A stretch of 45,775 nt of DNA, from positions 1-45,775 of IMG/VR virus record IMGVR_UViG_3300047497_000289; one strand, given 5' to 3'. This stretch comes from a virus. Below the pieces are notes generated by a model. It was not told the origin of the DNA. It did no database searches and was given only the letters and a program-made list of their open reading frames with translations. Below, piece by piece: positions 14,008 to 22,674 of this stretch. The position numbers and the translations under genes were made by a program. Each line of letters opens with the position of its first letter. Position 1 is the stretch's first letter.

Positions 14008-14154
14008 TTAGTGTTGCGGGCCTTCCCGGTTCTTCAATTCCATCAGCATCACCTGAATGTTTTTAACGCGATCTTCAATGTCAGTAACGGTGTTGAAGAT
14101 GGCCCACAGGCCCAGGCTGATCCAAATCATCGCGCCGAAGAAATACCAGTTCAT
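14008..14154 (-). CDS. Minus-strand 48-residue membrane microprotein
   Basis: The frame begins MNWYFFGAMIWISLGLWAIF, one clear transmembrane helix. An amphipathic charged helix follows (DIEDRVKNIQVMLMELK). GGA lies before the ATG. It runs against the rightward early genes, between cro and the replication gene, where no plus-strand frame looks coding. Small single-helix phage proteins of this shape include superinfection-exclusion factors and holin regulators; function here is unknown. Confidence 0.65.
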   Translation of the reverse strand: MNWYFFGAMIWISLGLWAIFNTVTDIEDRVKNIQVMLMELKNREGPQH

Positions 14155-14318
14155 TGCGGTTCCGTAGACAAGGCAAATGCCTCGCTGCGCATTAAATCAG
14201 CCGTGGCGGCCACACGGCAACAGTCCCCCATTTATCGTTTTACTCGCGAGTTTCTGCGCGGTCTGTCTCCTCCCGCGCCAATAGTTGGTAGGAAATCGCT
14301 GTCGGAGGTGTCCACCCT

Positions 14319-15356
14319 ATGAGCGGCTACACGCCCCTGTTCGATTCGCTCACTACGGGCACCCTCTACGGTCGATGGCCTGATATCGGTGTGTGGCCCA
14401 TCGTGCTTTCTCTCGCCGATCACGCCGGCATCGTCGACGTAACCCCGCAATTTCTCGCGGGCGTCACGGGTTTGCCGGTGGCCGAGGTAATCGCCTGCAT
14501 GCAGCGATTCTGCGAGCCTGATCCCTACAGCCGTACTCGTGTCGAAAACGGCGCGCGCCTCAAGCTGATTGACGAGCATCGCACCTGGGGTTGGCGCGTC
14601 GTCAATCACGGGAAGTACCGCGAGAAAGCGCGACTCATGGGCAAGGATGCAGCACGCACCGAGTCCGGCGCCGATGCCGAGCGCAAGCGCCTAGCTCGTG
14701 AGGCACAGCGAAGTGCCCCCGAAGTCCCCCGGTGTCCCCCGGTGTCCCCCGAAGTCCCCCTCTCATACTCATACTCAGACTCAGACTCAAACTCAGAGGG
14801 AGAGGCGCGCTCGCTCGATTTGCCGAGCAATTCCGAAAACGCGCCCGACGTTCCACGGGGAACCGCAGAGGCCTCCTTCCTCGAGCGCGAGCGCATCCAC
14901 GCTGAGCGAATGCTCGAGCTGAAAGCGATCTACCCTAAAGCGGCGCGCGAGGGATGGATAACGGCCGAGCGCACCATACGCCGGATCATCGAGGGCGGCG
15001 TTACCTGGGACACGCTCATCGCGGGCGTGAAGCGTTACCGCAAGCATTGCGACGCCGAGAATCGGCCGGCCTCCGATCCCGCCCGCTGGTTTGGTGACGA
15101 GAACATGCCGTGGAACGGCGAGTGGCCGATATCGAAAAAGACCCCGCGCGGAGCCATCGCGCCGGCCGGTCCGAGCAACGAGGCGGCATGGGCGGAAGCG
15201 AAGGCGCGCGCAAAGGCCATCGGCTTTCGGCCGCCCGCCGCAGGGGAGACGCCAGCCGGCTACACGACGCAAATTAAGCTCGCCGAAAACGCGCGTCCGG
15301 TGCCGGCCGTCGCGCAGCGCCTCGGCCTCGCCGGCATCAAGCGGATAGGTGCGTGA
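14319..15356 (+). CDS. Phage replication initiation protein-like
   Basis: The 345-residue protein has a DNA-binding N-terminal part (about 1-110: YTPLFDSLTTGTLYGRWPDI, HAGIVDVTPQFLAGVTGLP, then WGWRVVNHGKYREKAR), typical of phage proteins that start replication. A Pro then Ser/Asp-rich linker covers about 130-160, and a basic helical C-terminus includes AERTIRRIIEGGVTWD. GGAGGT precedes the ATG. It is probably an O-like or helicase-loading initiator; no helicase gene is in the window, so the host helicase would be recruited. Short tandem DNA repeats lie in the linker. Confidence 0.75.
   Translation: MSGYTPLFDSLTTGTLYGRWPDIGVWPIVLSLADHAGIVDVTPQFLAGVTGLPVAEVIACMQRFCEPDPYSRTRVENGARLKLIDEHRTWGWRVVNHGKYREKARLMGKDAARTESGADAERKRLAREAQRSAPEVPRCPPVSPEVPLSYSYSDSDSNSEGEARSLDLPSNSENAPDVPRGTAEASFLERERIHAERMLELKAIYPKAAREGWITAERTIRRIIEGGVTWDTLIAGVKRYRKHCDAENRPASDPARWFGDENMPWNGEWPISKKTPRGAIAPAGPSNEAAWAEAKARAKAIGFRPPAAGETPAGYTTQIKLAENARPVPAVAQRLGLAGIKRIGA
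14711..14797 (+). repeat. Tandem 10-base and 6-base repeats in the replication gene
   Basis: Five 10-base units of the type GAAGTCCCCC/GGTGTCCCCC fill 14711-14760, followed by six 6-base CTCANA units at 14762-14797. The 10-base unit is not a multiple of three, so gain or loss of one would shift the frame. Confidence 0.85.
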
Positions 15357-15544
15357 TGAACAAAGACCAGCGCATTGCAAAGCTCGCCGCCGACTTCGCC
15401 GAGGCGCAAGCGCGCATCGCGGTTCTCGCCGGCATCATCATCGATCTGAATTTGGAGGTGACGCGACTGCGCCAGCTCGCGGCCGGCGCGAATCCTGAGA
15501 TGGATGAGTGGGAAATTCTCGCCAATCGGATGCGCCGATGGTGA
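15356..15544 (+). CDS. Small coiled-coil protein
   Basis: The 62-residue protein is a single predicted coiled coil over residues 5-45 (RIAKLAADFAEAQARIAVLA, then IIDLNLEVTRLRQLA). The ATG overlaps the stop of the replication gene by one base (TGATG). It may be an accessory to replication; no family was recognised. Confidence 0.65.
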   Translation: MNKDQRIAKLAADFAEAQARIAVLAGIIIDLNLEVTRLRQLAAGANPEMDEWEILANRMRRW

Positions 15545-15822
15545 TGGGTCGCAGGAAGGCGCCCGAACCCGCCTCCTCGGGGTTCGAGCACCTGTTCACG
15601 CAGCTCGACCGCGAGACCTACCTCGCGCGCCTCCTGGGCGGCTACGGCGTGCATGTGTTCCTGGGCACGTCGACCACGGAGAGCCGCAAAGCGAACCTTC
15701 GCGCGGCCATTGTTGACCTGGGCCTTTCCGACCGCGTAGCCGTCCAGCAACGCGGCCTCACGTTCTCCGAATGCTTCGAAAAAACCTACTCCGAACCCTT
15801 GAGGCAAATGTCGCTGATATGA
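15544..15822 (+). CDS. Hypothetical early protein
   Basis: The 92-residue product has HLFTQLDRETYLARLLGGYG at its start and GLTFSECFEKTYSEPL near its end. The second motif occurs in small phage proteins of unknown function. The ATG at 15544 shares TGATG with the upstream stop; an ATG at 15538 is possible. The stop overlaps the VRR-NUC start. Confidence 0.65.
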   Translation: MGRRKAPEPASSGFEHLFTQLDRETYLARLLGGYGVHVFLGTSTTESRKANLRAAIVDLGLSDRVAVQQRGLTFSECFEKTYSEPLRQMSLI

Positions 15823-16262
15823 CCATACGCAAAGCCCTGGCAATTGTGCGCGAGCCCGGTAAATCGGTGAGTGGCCGGCTCGCACCGCTCGAACGTGTCG
15901 AGCAATCGGTATTTTTCCAATGGCTGCGGTACTTCACCTATGACGGGCTCAAGGTGTTTGATTACGCCTACGCGATCCCCAACGGCTCGTTTCTCGCGGG
16001 CGATGCCAAGCGTCGAGCGATCCAGGCCAACGCCCTCAAGATGCAGGGGCTCAAGCCGGGCTACCCTGATGTGAATATCGACCTGCCGGCCAATGGCTTC
16101 CACGGCCTGCGAATCGAGATGAAGCGCATAGGGGGCGATCCACCCCCCGAGGAGCAAACGAACTGGCATAAGCGCCTGCGCGCCGTCGGCTTCGATGTCT
16201 GCGTGTGCTACGGGTGGGAAGAAGCGAAGCGCGCGACGCTCGACTACTTTACGCGCCGATGA
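15819..16262 (+). CDS. VRR-NUC domain nuclease
   Basis: The 147-residue protein is a stand-alone VRR-NUC nuclease of the PD-(D/E)xK fold, the type that also forms the catalytic part of FAN1. Visible pieces are EQSVFFQWLRY at the start, the strand GYPDVNI with D84, the active-site E100-x-K102 in GLRIEMKR and the later EEQTNWHKRL. It probably cuts branched or flap DNA during phage replication or recombination. It is joined to its upstream neighbour by ATGA. Confidence 0.9.
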   Translation: MTIRKALAIVREPGKSVSGRLAPLERVEQSVFFQWLRYFTYDGLKVFDYAYAIPNGSFLAGDAKRRAIQANALKMQGLKPGYPDVNIDLPANGFHGLRIEMKRIGGDPPPEEQTNWHKRLRAVGFDVCVCYGWEEAKRATLDYFTRR

Positions 16263-16633
16263 GGAGGCCGAAACGGGAGCCGGACGTGTCCCACCTGATG
16301 ATTGACCAGGGCGAGCGCATCGAGCGCGGCGCTCGCCATCCGCTGTCCGGCACGGATGCGGAGTACTCCTTTGGCGGCGGCGACTGGGTCGACGCGTTTA
16401 CCGCGGTGGCCGTCGGACGCTTCGACCGAGACGACAACGAAACGCAGCACCGCGCCGAGCTGCGCGAGTCGCTGACGGGCCTGGACATTCGAGCGATTGA
16501 GCGGGCCTCACGCTGGCCGAGGCGCGGGCGCATTCCAAAATGGTTTAGCAACTGGATAGGGAGCGACGCATGTACTACGACCCGGACGACGACGGAGACG
16601 GCGGGGGCGACGGCGATATGTGGGGAGTGGTGA
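16259..16633 (+). CDS. Hypothetical early protein
   Basis: The 124-residue product starts at 16259 (ATGA overlap with the nuclease gene). The central part DAFTAVAVGRFDRDDNETQH and WPRRGRIPKWFSNWI look like coding sequence. The last 20 residues come from a Thr-rich stretch that overlaps the next gene by 64 bases. No family was recognised, although similar small proteins of phage replication regions exist. Confidence 0.6.
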   Translation: MRRPKREPDVSHLMIDQGERIERGARHPLSGTDAEYSFGGGDWVDAFTAVAVGRFDRDDNETQHRAELRESLTGLDIRAIERASRWPRRGRIPKWFSNWIGSDACTTTRTTTETAGATAICGEW

Positions 16634-16707
16634 TAGGCATCGGGCTGATTTGCTTCATTGCCGGTGCCTGCTACGGCGGCGCGTGTGCCATCTCATGGCT
16701 GCAGTAA
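16570..16707 (+). CDS. Small acidic membrane protein
   Basis: The 45-residue protein has an Asp/Gly-rich head (YYDPDDDGDGGGDGDM) and one hydrophobic helix (WGVVIGIGLICFIAGACYGG). It overlaps the gene before it and shares TAATG with the next one. Function is unknown. Confidence 0.6.
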   Translation: MYYDPDDDGDGGGDGDMWGVVIGIGLICFIAGACYGGACAISWLQ

Positions 16708-17132
16708 TGCAGGAGCGCGACGCCCGAGCGACCAACCGTATGGACCCCGAAACGCTCGTAGTTCATCGCCGGCTCGAAGCCTGGGGGCGTTGGGGCAAGG
16801 ATTCGCAGGTGCAAGGGTTTGCGTCCTCATCCCCCATCGCTCGCATGATGGAATTTGGCATCAATGGAGCCGGCGCCGGCTCGCCGCCGATCACGATGCC
16901 CGAGGCTATCGCCGAGATTGACTGGCTACTGACGACCATCCCCAAAAACGAGGAGCGGGCGATACGCCGCTACTACCTGTGTTGGGAGCCTATCGAGGTC
17001 TCGGCCAGGGCGCTGCACATGTCGGTCCGCGACCTGCAGCGGCTCTTGCAGAAGGCGCGGTTTCGAATTGGGGTATCGCTCGATTTGAACGCGCGCATAA
17101 ACCCGTCTAAGGTCGCGACCGTGGACGATTAA
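16707..17132 (+). CDS. Q-like late antiterminator
   Basis: The 141-residue protein has a C-terminal sigma-like helix-turn-helix (SARALHMSVRDLQRLLQKAR) after an acidic middle (AIAEIDWLLTTIPKNEERAI), as in short phage Q or ArpU-type antiterminators. It is the last gene of the early right operon and is followed within 40 bases by an intrinsic terminator that guards the late genes. That placement fits its job of letting polymerase through. The ATG shares TAATG with the upstream stop. No direct motif proves the role. Confidence 0.65.
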   Translation: MQERDARATNRMDPETLVVHRRLEAWGRWGKDSQVQGFASSSPIARMMEFGINGAGAGSPPITMPEAIAEIDWLLTTIPKNEERAIRRYYLCWEPIEVSARALHMSVRDLQRLLQKARFRIGVSLDLNARINPSKVATVDD

Positions 17133-17171
17133 CCCTCACCACACATCCCCTCTGGTGGTTCTCACCTCTAA

Positions 17172-17199
17172 AAGCCCGCAATCACGCGGGCTTTTTTTT
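17172..17199 (+). terminator. Intrinsic terminator ahead of the late genes
   Basis: AAGCCCGC (17172-17179) pairs perfectly with GCGGGCTT (17186-17193) across a six-base loop, and an eight-base T run ends at 17199. It sits between the Q-like gene and the late operon, where a Q-controlled terminator is expected. Confidence 0.92.
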
Positions 17200-17212
17200 G
17201 GAGCTTTTCCGC

Positions 17213-19969
17213 ATGTTGCGATCCTTGAAAGCGCTGCTACTGCTGGCGTTCGCGTTGCCCGCGTTTGCCGCGTATCAGCCGATCATCACCACGCCGGGGT
17301 CAGCCGATAACCTGGCATCGGGCGGCGCGAAGCTCGACGCTAACTTTGTCGATCTCTACGGCACCCTGTACGCGCCGATCACCGGGGACGTGTCGATAGC
17401 CTCGGGCACGAATCACAGCTCGATCAATCCGGGCTCGGTCACGCTCGCCGACTTCGCGAACTTCCCGGCCAATTCCTACCCTTGCAATTTGTCGGGCTCC
17501 TCCGCGGCGCCCTCCTGGTGTACGCCTGGCACGGGCTCGGGCGGCGGGACGAGCAGCGCGTACAACACGCTGAACCTGTGCAGCTACACGGGCGGCGGTC
17601 AAACCGTCGACCCCAACGGCGTCAATGACAGCCTCGTAGCCGTCAACAATGCATTCCAGACCTATGGCGGGACCAATACCGTCATACAAGTCAATTGCCC
17701 GATTTACCTGCACATGGGCAATAGCGCGAATCAGATTTATGTGAAGGCCGGCACCAATGTGATGATCGGTCCTACCGGTCAATTCATTGTCGATAATACC
17801 GGCGTCAATGTTTTCGTTTGGGTGAACGTCCGCGGCGGGACCTGGACCTGCGCCAACGTCACGAGCAATTGCATCGAGTACAGCGCCAACGCGGGCGCGC
17901 TGATGGCCGGCTGCGGCCTGAGCTGCGGTCCGTTCGCGCCAGGCGTCAGCGCCGAGTATTCGGGGCTGCAAAGCTATCTCACCGCGCACGGCGTCAGCAT
18001 GGGGACGACCGGACAGCCGTCTTGGCAGGGTCAATCGCCATTCCTGCCGGTCTTTGCTCTGCGCGGCAATACGACTGACATCACTTTCCGCAACATGTCG
18101 TTTGGTGCGCCGGCCGGGGCGAATCCGCAAGCGTTCATGCCCGCGGCGGTCGGCCTGTATTTCGAGTGGAACGTCGGCGCGACCGCGGCGAGCCCGAATA
18201 CGCCGGCCGCCGACTCGGCCAACATGTCGATCCCGACCGACATCACGTTCGATCACACCATTGTCGATGGTGTCGATATGGCGTTTCAGGGCAGTTGCTA
18301 CTGCAAGTTCTACAACACTGAGGGCAAGCGCTACTCGGATATGCAGGACGGGACGGGCGGCTCCGTCACGTTCGCGACCTTGGGCTCGACCAGTGCGACC
18401 CTGCCATCGCCCTGGACTTTGGCTACCGGTCAATACGCGTTCACGACGACGGCTTCGCAGACGATCTGCGCCCAGTTCACGCAGGGCCAGACGCTCGTCA
18501 ATAACTACCTCACGTGCGGGTCTGGTACTGCAAACAATCCGTCCGGGGCCGGGGTCTCGACCACGCTATACGGTTCTCCATCGCTCACCGTCGCGACGGG
18601 GAACATCGGCGGCTTTAACCAGTGGTTTGCGCCGCCGCACCTTTACTACATTTTCGACCAGCTCGTCGCCGGCACCAAACAACAGCTCGTTATTCAAGGC
18701 ACCGTCGACCAGGGGCCTTTTGTCACGCTCCTCCCGAATGAGCGGCCAGGCGGTACGCTGCTCTCGCTTAAGACCAGCCTCACCAATAACACGATAGTAG
18801 ACAGCTACACGTCGCTGCGTCCCGAAGGCTTCCTCGATTTGGAGCCGTGCACCAGCACGTGCGGCGGTCGATTCAGCAACATTTACGTTTCGTTCAATTC
18901 GCAGACGCCGACCCTCAACGGTACGCCTATCTGGGGTTGGCGAATTATCGGCGGCCCGATTCAAGATGTCGTTTTCAGCGACATCAGCATATTTGACCAG
19001 GCGACCGAGCCGGCTGCCTTCCCGGTCAACGGCGTGGCCATCCCTTGCGGCTCGACCGATGTCGAGTTTCGCAACTTCCGAATTTTCCTTAACGATTGGC
19101 CGCTGTCGGCGACCTGGTTCCCGTCGTATCAGTTCTGTGGCGATCATTTAAAATTTCAGAGCGAGATACACCTCGCGGCCTCCAGCTCTACGGCGACCTT
19201 CCACGGGCCGTTCTACCAGCAAGGAAGCAACCTAGTCCAAAACTCAGATATGGACATTTCGGTCTTTGGCTGGCGCCAATTTCCGATGACCTTTACCGCG
19301 AATCCCGCGGTAAACGACACGACCGAAACCCTGTTGACGGCATGGCCTTATAGCTCGGGCTCGTGCGAGATATACCTGACGGACGGCTCCATTCGATATG
19401 CCACCGTCACGAACAATTCGACCACGCTCGGCACCTTCACCAATGGATTCGGCGTCAACACGCCGATCAGCACAGCATCGAGCGCGACGGGCGCGGTGTG
19501 CGGCGGCGCGAGCGCGCTGCGCGATAACTACACGGGCTACGAAGCGCGCATAGGCATTTCGCAGAGCGGAAAGGGCTACGGCAACCATTTCCATGTCCGC
19601 GACGTTGATGCGAATTGGGAAGCGACTGAAAGCGGTCAGACGACCATCGAGGATTGGTGTCAAGAGCTTGTCGGTACGCCCACCTCGCCGACCATCATCA
19701 GCTTCCCAAACTATTTCGGCATCTACGCCACGAGCTGGCAAGTCGACACCGCGCTCGTGGGCGCCACGGGAACGATGAACATCGGATTTTCGGGCGGCTC
19801 GCAGCTCTTGAGCGGCGGCACGATCACCACGAGCAACAACCAATTTCCTTGGGTTGCGCCTGTCACCAGCACCGGCAATGCCGTGACGCTCACGCCGACC
19901 GGGGGCACCGTCACGGGCGGATCGGCGCAGTTGTCCGTCTGCGCGCGCTCGGTCTCGACCACACACTAA
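17213..19969 (+). CDS. Large exported beta-rich protein, probable tailspike or adhesin
   Basis: The start at 17213, after GGAG, gives 918 residues. A Sec signal peptide (LRSLKALLLLAFALPAFAA) occupies residues 2-20 or so. Next comes TTPGSADNLASGGAKLDANF, a short segment I associate with N-termini of phage tail fibres. The body is rich in Gly, Ser, Thr and Asn, with features of a beta-helix spike (repeated ITFRNMSF-type strands around 290-370). Paired cysteines are frequent, which suits an exported protein. A pectate-lyase-type depolymerase is possible, but no catalytic set was identified. Confidence 0.6.
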   Translation: MLRSLKALLLLAFALPAFAAYQPIITTPGSADNLASGGAKLDANFVDLYGTLYAPITGDVSIASGTNHSSINPGSVTLADFANFPANSYPCNLSGSSAAPSWCTPGTGSGGGTSSAYNTLNLCSYTGGGQTVDPNGVNDSLVAVNNAFQTYGGTNTVIQVNCPIYLHMGNSANQIYVKAGTNVMIGPTGQFIVDNTGVNVFVWVNVRGGTWTCANVTSNCIEYSANAGALMAGCGLSCGPFAPGVSAEYSGLQSYLTAHGVSMGTTGQPSWQGQSPFLPVFALRGNTTDITFRNMSFGAPAGANPQAFMPAAVGLYFEWNVGATAASPNTPAADSANMSIPTDITFDHTIVDGVDMAFQGSCYCKFYNTEGKRYSDMQDGTGGSVTFATLGSTSATLPSPWTLATGQYAFTTTASQTICAQFTQGQTLVNNYLTCGSGTANNPSGAGVSTTLYGSPSLTVATGNIGGFNQWFAPPHLYYIFDQLVAGTKQQLVIQGTVDQGPFVTLLPNERPGGTLLSLKTSLTNNTIVDSYTSLRPEGFLDLEPCTSTCGGRFSNIYVSFNSQTPTLNGTPIWGWRIIGGPIQDVVFSDISIFDQATEPAAFPVNGVAIPCGSTDVEFRNFRIFLNDWPLSATWFPSYQFCGDHLKFQSEIHLAASSSTATFHGPFYQQGSNLVQNSDMDISVFGWRQFPMTFTANPAVNDTTETLLTAWPYSSGSCEIYLTDGSIRYATVTNNSTTLGTFTNGFGVNTPISTASSATGAVCGGASALRDNYTGYEARIGISQSGKGYGNHFHVRDVDANWEATESGQTTIEDWCQELVGTPTSPTIISFPNYFGIYATSWQVDTALVGATGTMNIGFSGGSQLLSGGTITTSNNQFPWVAPVTSTGNAVTLTPTGGTVTGGSAQLSVCARSVSTTH

Positions 19970-19981
19970 TCGGAGTCATCC

Positions 19982-20500
19982 ATGTTCGCTAAGCTGAAAA
20001 ATACCTTCTTGCTGCTCCTCGCAGTGATGTGCTTTTCCTCGCTTGCCTGGCAGCCGGCGCAGGCGGCCTCGTTCTCGTATTTCCTCATCAATAAGCTGCT
20101 CGACTCCATTGCGCGAGGGCAGACGTACACGCCGCCCGCGACGTTGTACATCGGCCTGGCCACGAGCAGCGGATCACAGTCGGCATGCGGTAGCGAAGTC
20201 ACCGGCACCGGCTATGCACGGGTGGCGTATGCCAGCTCGCTCACCAATTGGAGCGGCACGCAGGGCGCCGGCAGTACGACCCCGTCGAGCGGTACGAGCG
20301 ATCAAATATCGAACAACGTGGCGATTGTCTTTGGCTCGCCGACGTCCAATTGGGGCACCGTCACGACGGTATGCGCCTGGGACGCCTCGACGGGTGGGGA
20401 CCTGATATGGTTCCAGGCGCTGCAAACCTCGCAGGCCATCGCGAGCGGCTCGCAGCCTCCGCAGTTCGCCATCGGCTCCCTGGTCTGGTCCCTGAACTAA
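19982..20500 (+). CDS. Tail-fibre-type protein with a signal peptide
   Basis: The 172-residue protein has a clear Sec signal peptide (KNTFLLLLAVMCFSSLAW, then QPAQAA as cleavage site near residue 29). The mature part matches a common phage tail protein pattern: TLYIGLATSS, EVTGTGYARVAY, then a C-terminal beta region. That family is normally cytoplasmic and built into the virion, so the signal is unexpected. It lies 12 bases after the large exported protein. Confidence 0.7.
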   Translation: MFAKLKNTFLLLLAVMCFSSLAWQPAQAASFSYFLINKLLDSIARGQTYTPPATLYIGLATSSGSQSACGSEVTGTGYARVAYASSLTNWSGTQGAGSTTPSSGTSDQISNNVAIVFGSPTSNWGTVTTVCAWDASTGGDLIWFQALQTSQAIASGSQPPQFAIGSLVWSLN

Positions 20501-20506
20501 GACTCG

Positions 20507-22204
20507 ATGGGAGTCTACCGACCCTCGACGCTCGTCATTGAGTGTCCGACCGCAAGCGCGGACGGCCTCTATCACGGGCGTTACCCGCATGGGAATGCGC
20601 CGGCACCCTCGATGCTCGCCGCGGCCATTGCCGACATTACGGGAGGCTCGGCGAATCTCACGATAAGCCCTGCGACGGGCGCGCAGCTCGCCGCGACGGT
20701 GTCTGATGTCAGCGGCGGGTCGGCCTCGTTGGGCTTTGTAGCCGGCGCCTCGATCCGCGTTGGCTCGGGTGCGCTGTCGACGACCTTCGTCGACCAGAAC
20801 AACAACCCCGTGCAGCTCATGGGGTTCAACGTCAGCGGCATGGAGGACAGCATCCCGCAGGGCTTCGAGCCTTGGGCGGATGACGGCGGTACGCCTGACT
20901 GGGCGGGTATGCGCAACAACTGGGGCGCGAACTTCGTGCGCTTGCCGGTCTGCTCAAACGCGATCCTCGGCGACACGATTTGCCCGACGGCGACGCAGGC
21001 TATCTCCTTCACGGCGACGCCTGGCGCTAACTCCACGAGCGGCCAGCTCGAGACCGCCTGGCCGTTGGCGAGTGGGTACTACCCGATTTGCGGGACTGAT
21101 ATCAATTGGTCGGGGTATTTCACTCAGGACTCAAAGACGGTGACCTGGCCGGAGCTGGCGTACGCCAATGGCAACGCGGCGCCCAACGCGGTCATATGGG
21201 GCACGCCGCGCAGCGCCGATCCCTACGGGAATGCCGTTGCGGCGCTCGATGCGGCTATCGCGGGCGCGCAGCAGAACGGCATGATTCCCATGATCGACAT
21301 GCACCGCGTCGGTCCCTATCTCACGTTCGGCCAGACGAGCTACTACCTCGCGGCCATCGCTCAACAGCCCATGGCCGACTATCGGGCTATTGCTTTTTGG
21401 GAGTTCTGCGCGAACCGCTACGGCACGCAAGCCGCGCCCATCACGGTCAATGGCTACACGATCAACAACAACCTGATCGTATTCGGCCTGTGCAACGAGC
21501 CGCGCTTGAGCGACTACGGCGGCCCGGTCTATACCGGCAAGAACGGCACGGGGACGAAGCTCACGCAAGACACCGCGCTTTTGACCAGCGGGTGGGCCTC
21601 GGGCGTCGTCAATCAGAGCCAGGGCGGCACTAACTATTCAATCACGGCGCAGTGGCAGACGGCCGGCTATCAGGACATCGTCAACGCGATCCGCGCCACG
21701 GGTGCGCAGAATCCCTGCGGCCTGTCCGGTAACTACTGGTCGGGCCAGGTTGCGAATTTCGAGATTTACACGCCGATAGACTCGGCTAACCAGCTCTTTT
21801 ACGAGTGGCACGCCTACCCGAATGCGTCGAGCTACGCCAACGAGACGGCCGATCCTTGGCCGAGCAATGGCGTCACGAATCCGGGCTCGGGCACCTCGGC
21901 GAACTACAACGGCGCCAATTCGCTCATTGCGGCCGGCAAGTGCCTGTTCATAACCGAATACGGCGACTACGGCGGGACGACCATCACGGGCGGCTGTCCG
22001 TCCATGACGAACCTCCTCAACTGGATATTCGAGCAGACGCACCCGGTCTCGAATGCGGCGTGGCAATTCAACAGCTATAGGCCGTACAACACCACGTCCG
22101 AGCAGTTCTTCCTGAACAGGTGGACCGATAGCACCCAAACGGCCTACACCGCTATAACGGGCTGTGGGACGGTCCTGCAGCCTCGCATGTTGGAGCGCGC
22201 ATGA
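20507..22204 (+). CDS. Tailspike-like protein with GH5 glycoside hydrolase domain
   Basis: The 565-residue protein has an N-terminal part (1-85) with two copies of an ITGGSANLTIS-like strand, then a GH5 TIM barrel. The barrel motifs occur in order: ANFVRLPV (141-148), IPMIDMH with H266, VFGLCNEP with acid/base E331, FYEWHAY with H435, LFITEYGDYG with nucleophile E484, and AAWQFNSY at the end. GH5 enzymes cut beta-1,4 glucans or mannans. Here it probably breaks down a capsule, cellulose or exopolysaccharide on the host surface. There is no signal peptide, unlike the two genes before it, and no clear ribosome site. Confidence 0.82.
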   Translation: MGVYRPSTLVIECPTASADGLYHGRYPHGNAPAPSMLAAAIADITGGSANLTISPATGAQLAATVSDVSGGSASLGFVAGASIRVGSGALSTTFVDQNNNPVQLMGFNVSGMEDSIPQGFEPWADDGGTPDWAGMRNNWGANFVRLPVCSNAILGDTICPTATQAISFTATPGANSTSGQLETAWPLASGYYPICGTDINWSGYFTQDSKTVTWPELAYANGNAAPNAVIWGTPRSADPYGNAVAALDAAIAGAQQNGMIPMIDMHRVGPYLTFGQTSYYLAAIAQQPMADYRAIAFWEFCANRYGTQAAPITVNGYTINNNLIVFGLCNEPRLSDYGGPVYTGKNGTGTKLTQDTALLTSGWASGVVNQSQGGTNYSITAQWQTAGYQDIVNAIRATGAQNPCGLSGNYWSGQVANFEIYTPIDSANQLFYEWHAYPNASSYANETADPWPSNGVTNPGSGTSANYNGANSLIAAGKCLFITEYGDYGGTTITGGCPSMTNLLNWIFEQTHPVSNAAWQFNSYRPYNTTSEQFFLNRWTDSTQTAYTAITGCGTVLQPRMLERA

Positions 22205-22674
22205 GCCTGACTGCCTCGGTCACCCTCGCCGCGCCCCTTTACGTGGGACCGGGCGGGGTGCTTGATCCCGACTTCTGGCTCGACAATGTGCCGGCAGCCG
22301 GGGATACGCTGCAGTACGACGGGACCTACCTCACCATCGAGCCCAACGGCGAGACGGTGTGGACCACCAACAACGCGACCGCGGCGGTGCAGTTCGATGA
22401 TGGGACGGGCCTGGCGACGGGCACCATCACCATTACCCCCGATATGGTCGCGTACGTGGCCGACACGAGCGGCGGAAGCGCGACGCTCACCCATCCCGCG
22501 CCGGAAGTGGCTACGGACGTTTATTTCGACTCGACAACGGTCAAGTTCGACAGCACGACCGTCTTTTGGGATGGCACGCACGGCAACAGCGGCCCGCTGT
22601 CGATCGACCCCTTGTACATCGTCACGCGGCCGTCGCGTCGTACCTTCACCGTCAGCAGGAACATGGCCCAGTGA
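22201..22674 (+). CDS. Hypothetical beta-rich late protein
   Basis: The 157-residue protein is made of short beta stretches with many Thr, Asp and Gly, including TGTITITPDMVAYVADTSGG and a duplicated FDSTTV. The start overlaps the GH5 gene stop (ATGA). It is probably a small virion or adaptor protein tied to the spike genes; the family is unknown. Confidence 0.65.
   Translation: MSLTASVTLAAPLYVGPGGVLDPDFWLDNVPAAGDTLQYDGTYLTIEPNGETVWTTNNATAAVQFDDGTGLATGTITITPDMVAYVADTSGGSATLTHPAPEVATDVYFDSTTVKFDSTTVFWDGTHGNSGPLSIDPLYIVTRPSRRTFTVSRNMAQ

Noticed and set aside
13972-14322. Plus-strand 116-codon frame after the Cro gene
   Set aside because: It needs a TTG start, looks unlike protein, and overlaps a better minus-strand gene with a membrane helix.
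17300-18433. 377-codon minus-strand frame inside the large exported protein
   Set aside because: It is an Arg/Ala/Val-rich antisense shadow, typical in GC-rich genes; the plus strand has the signal peptide and family features.
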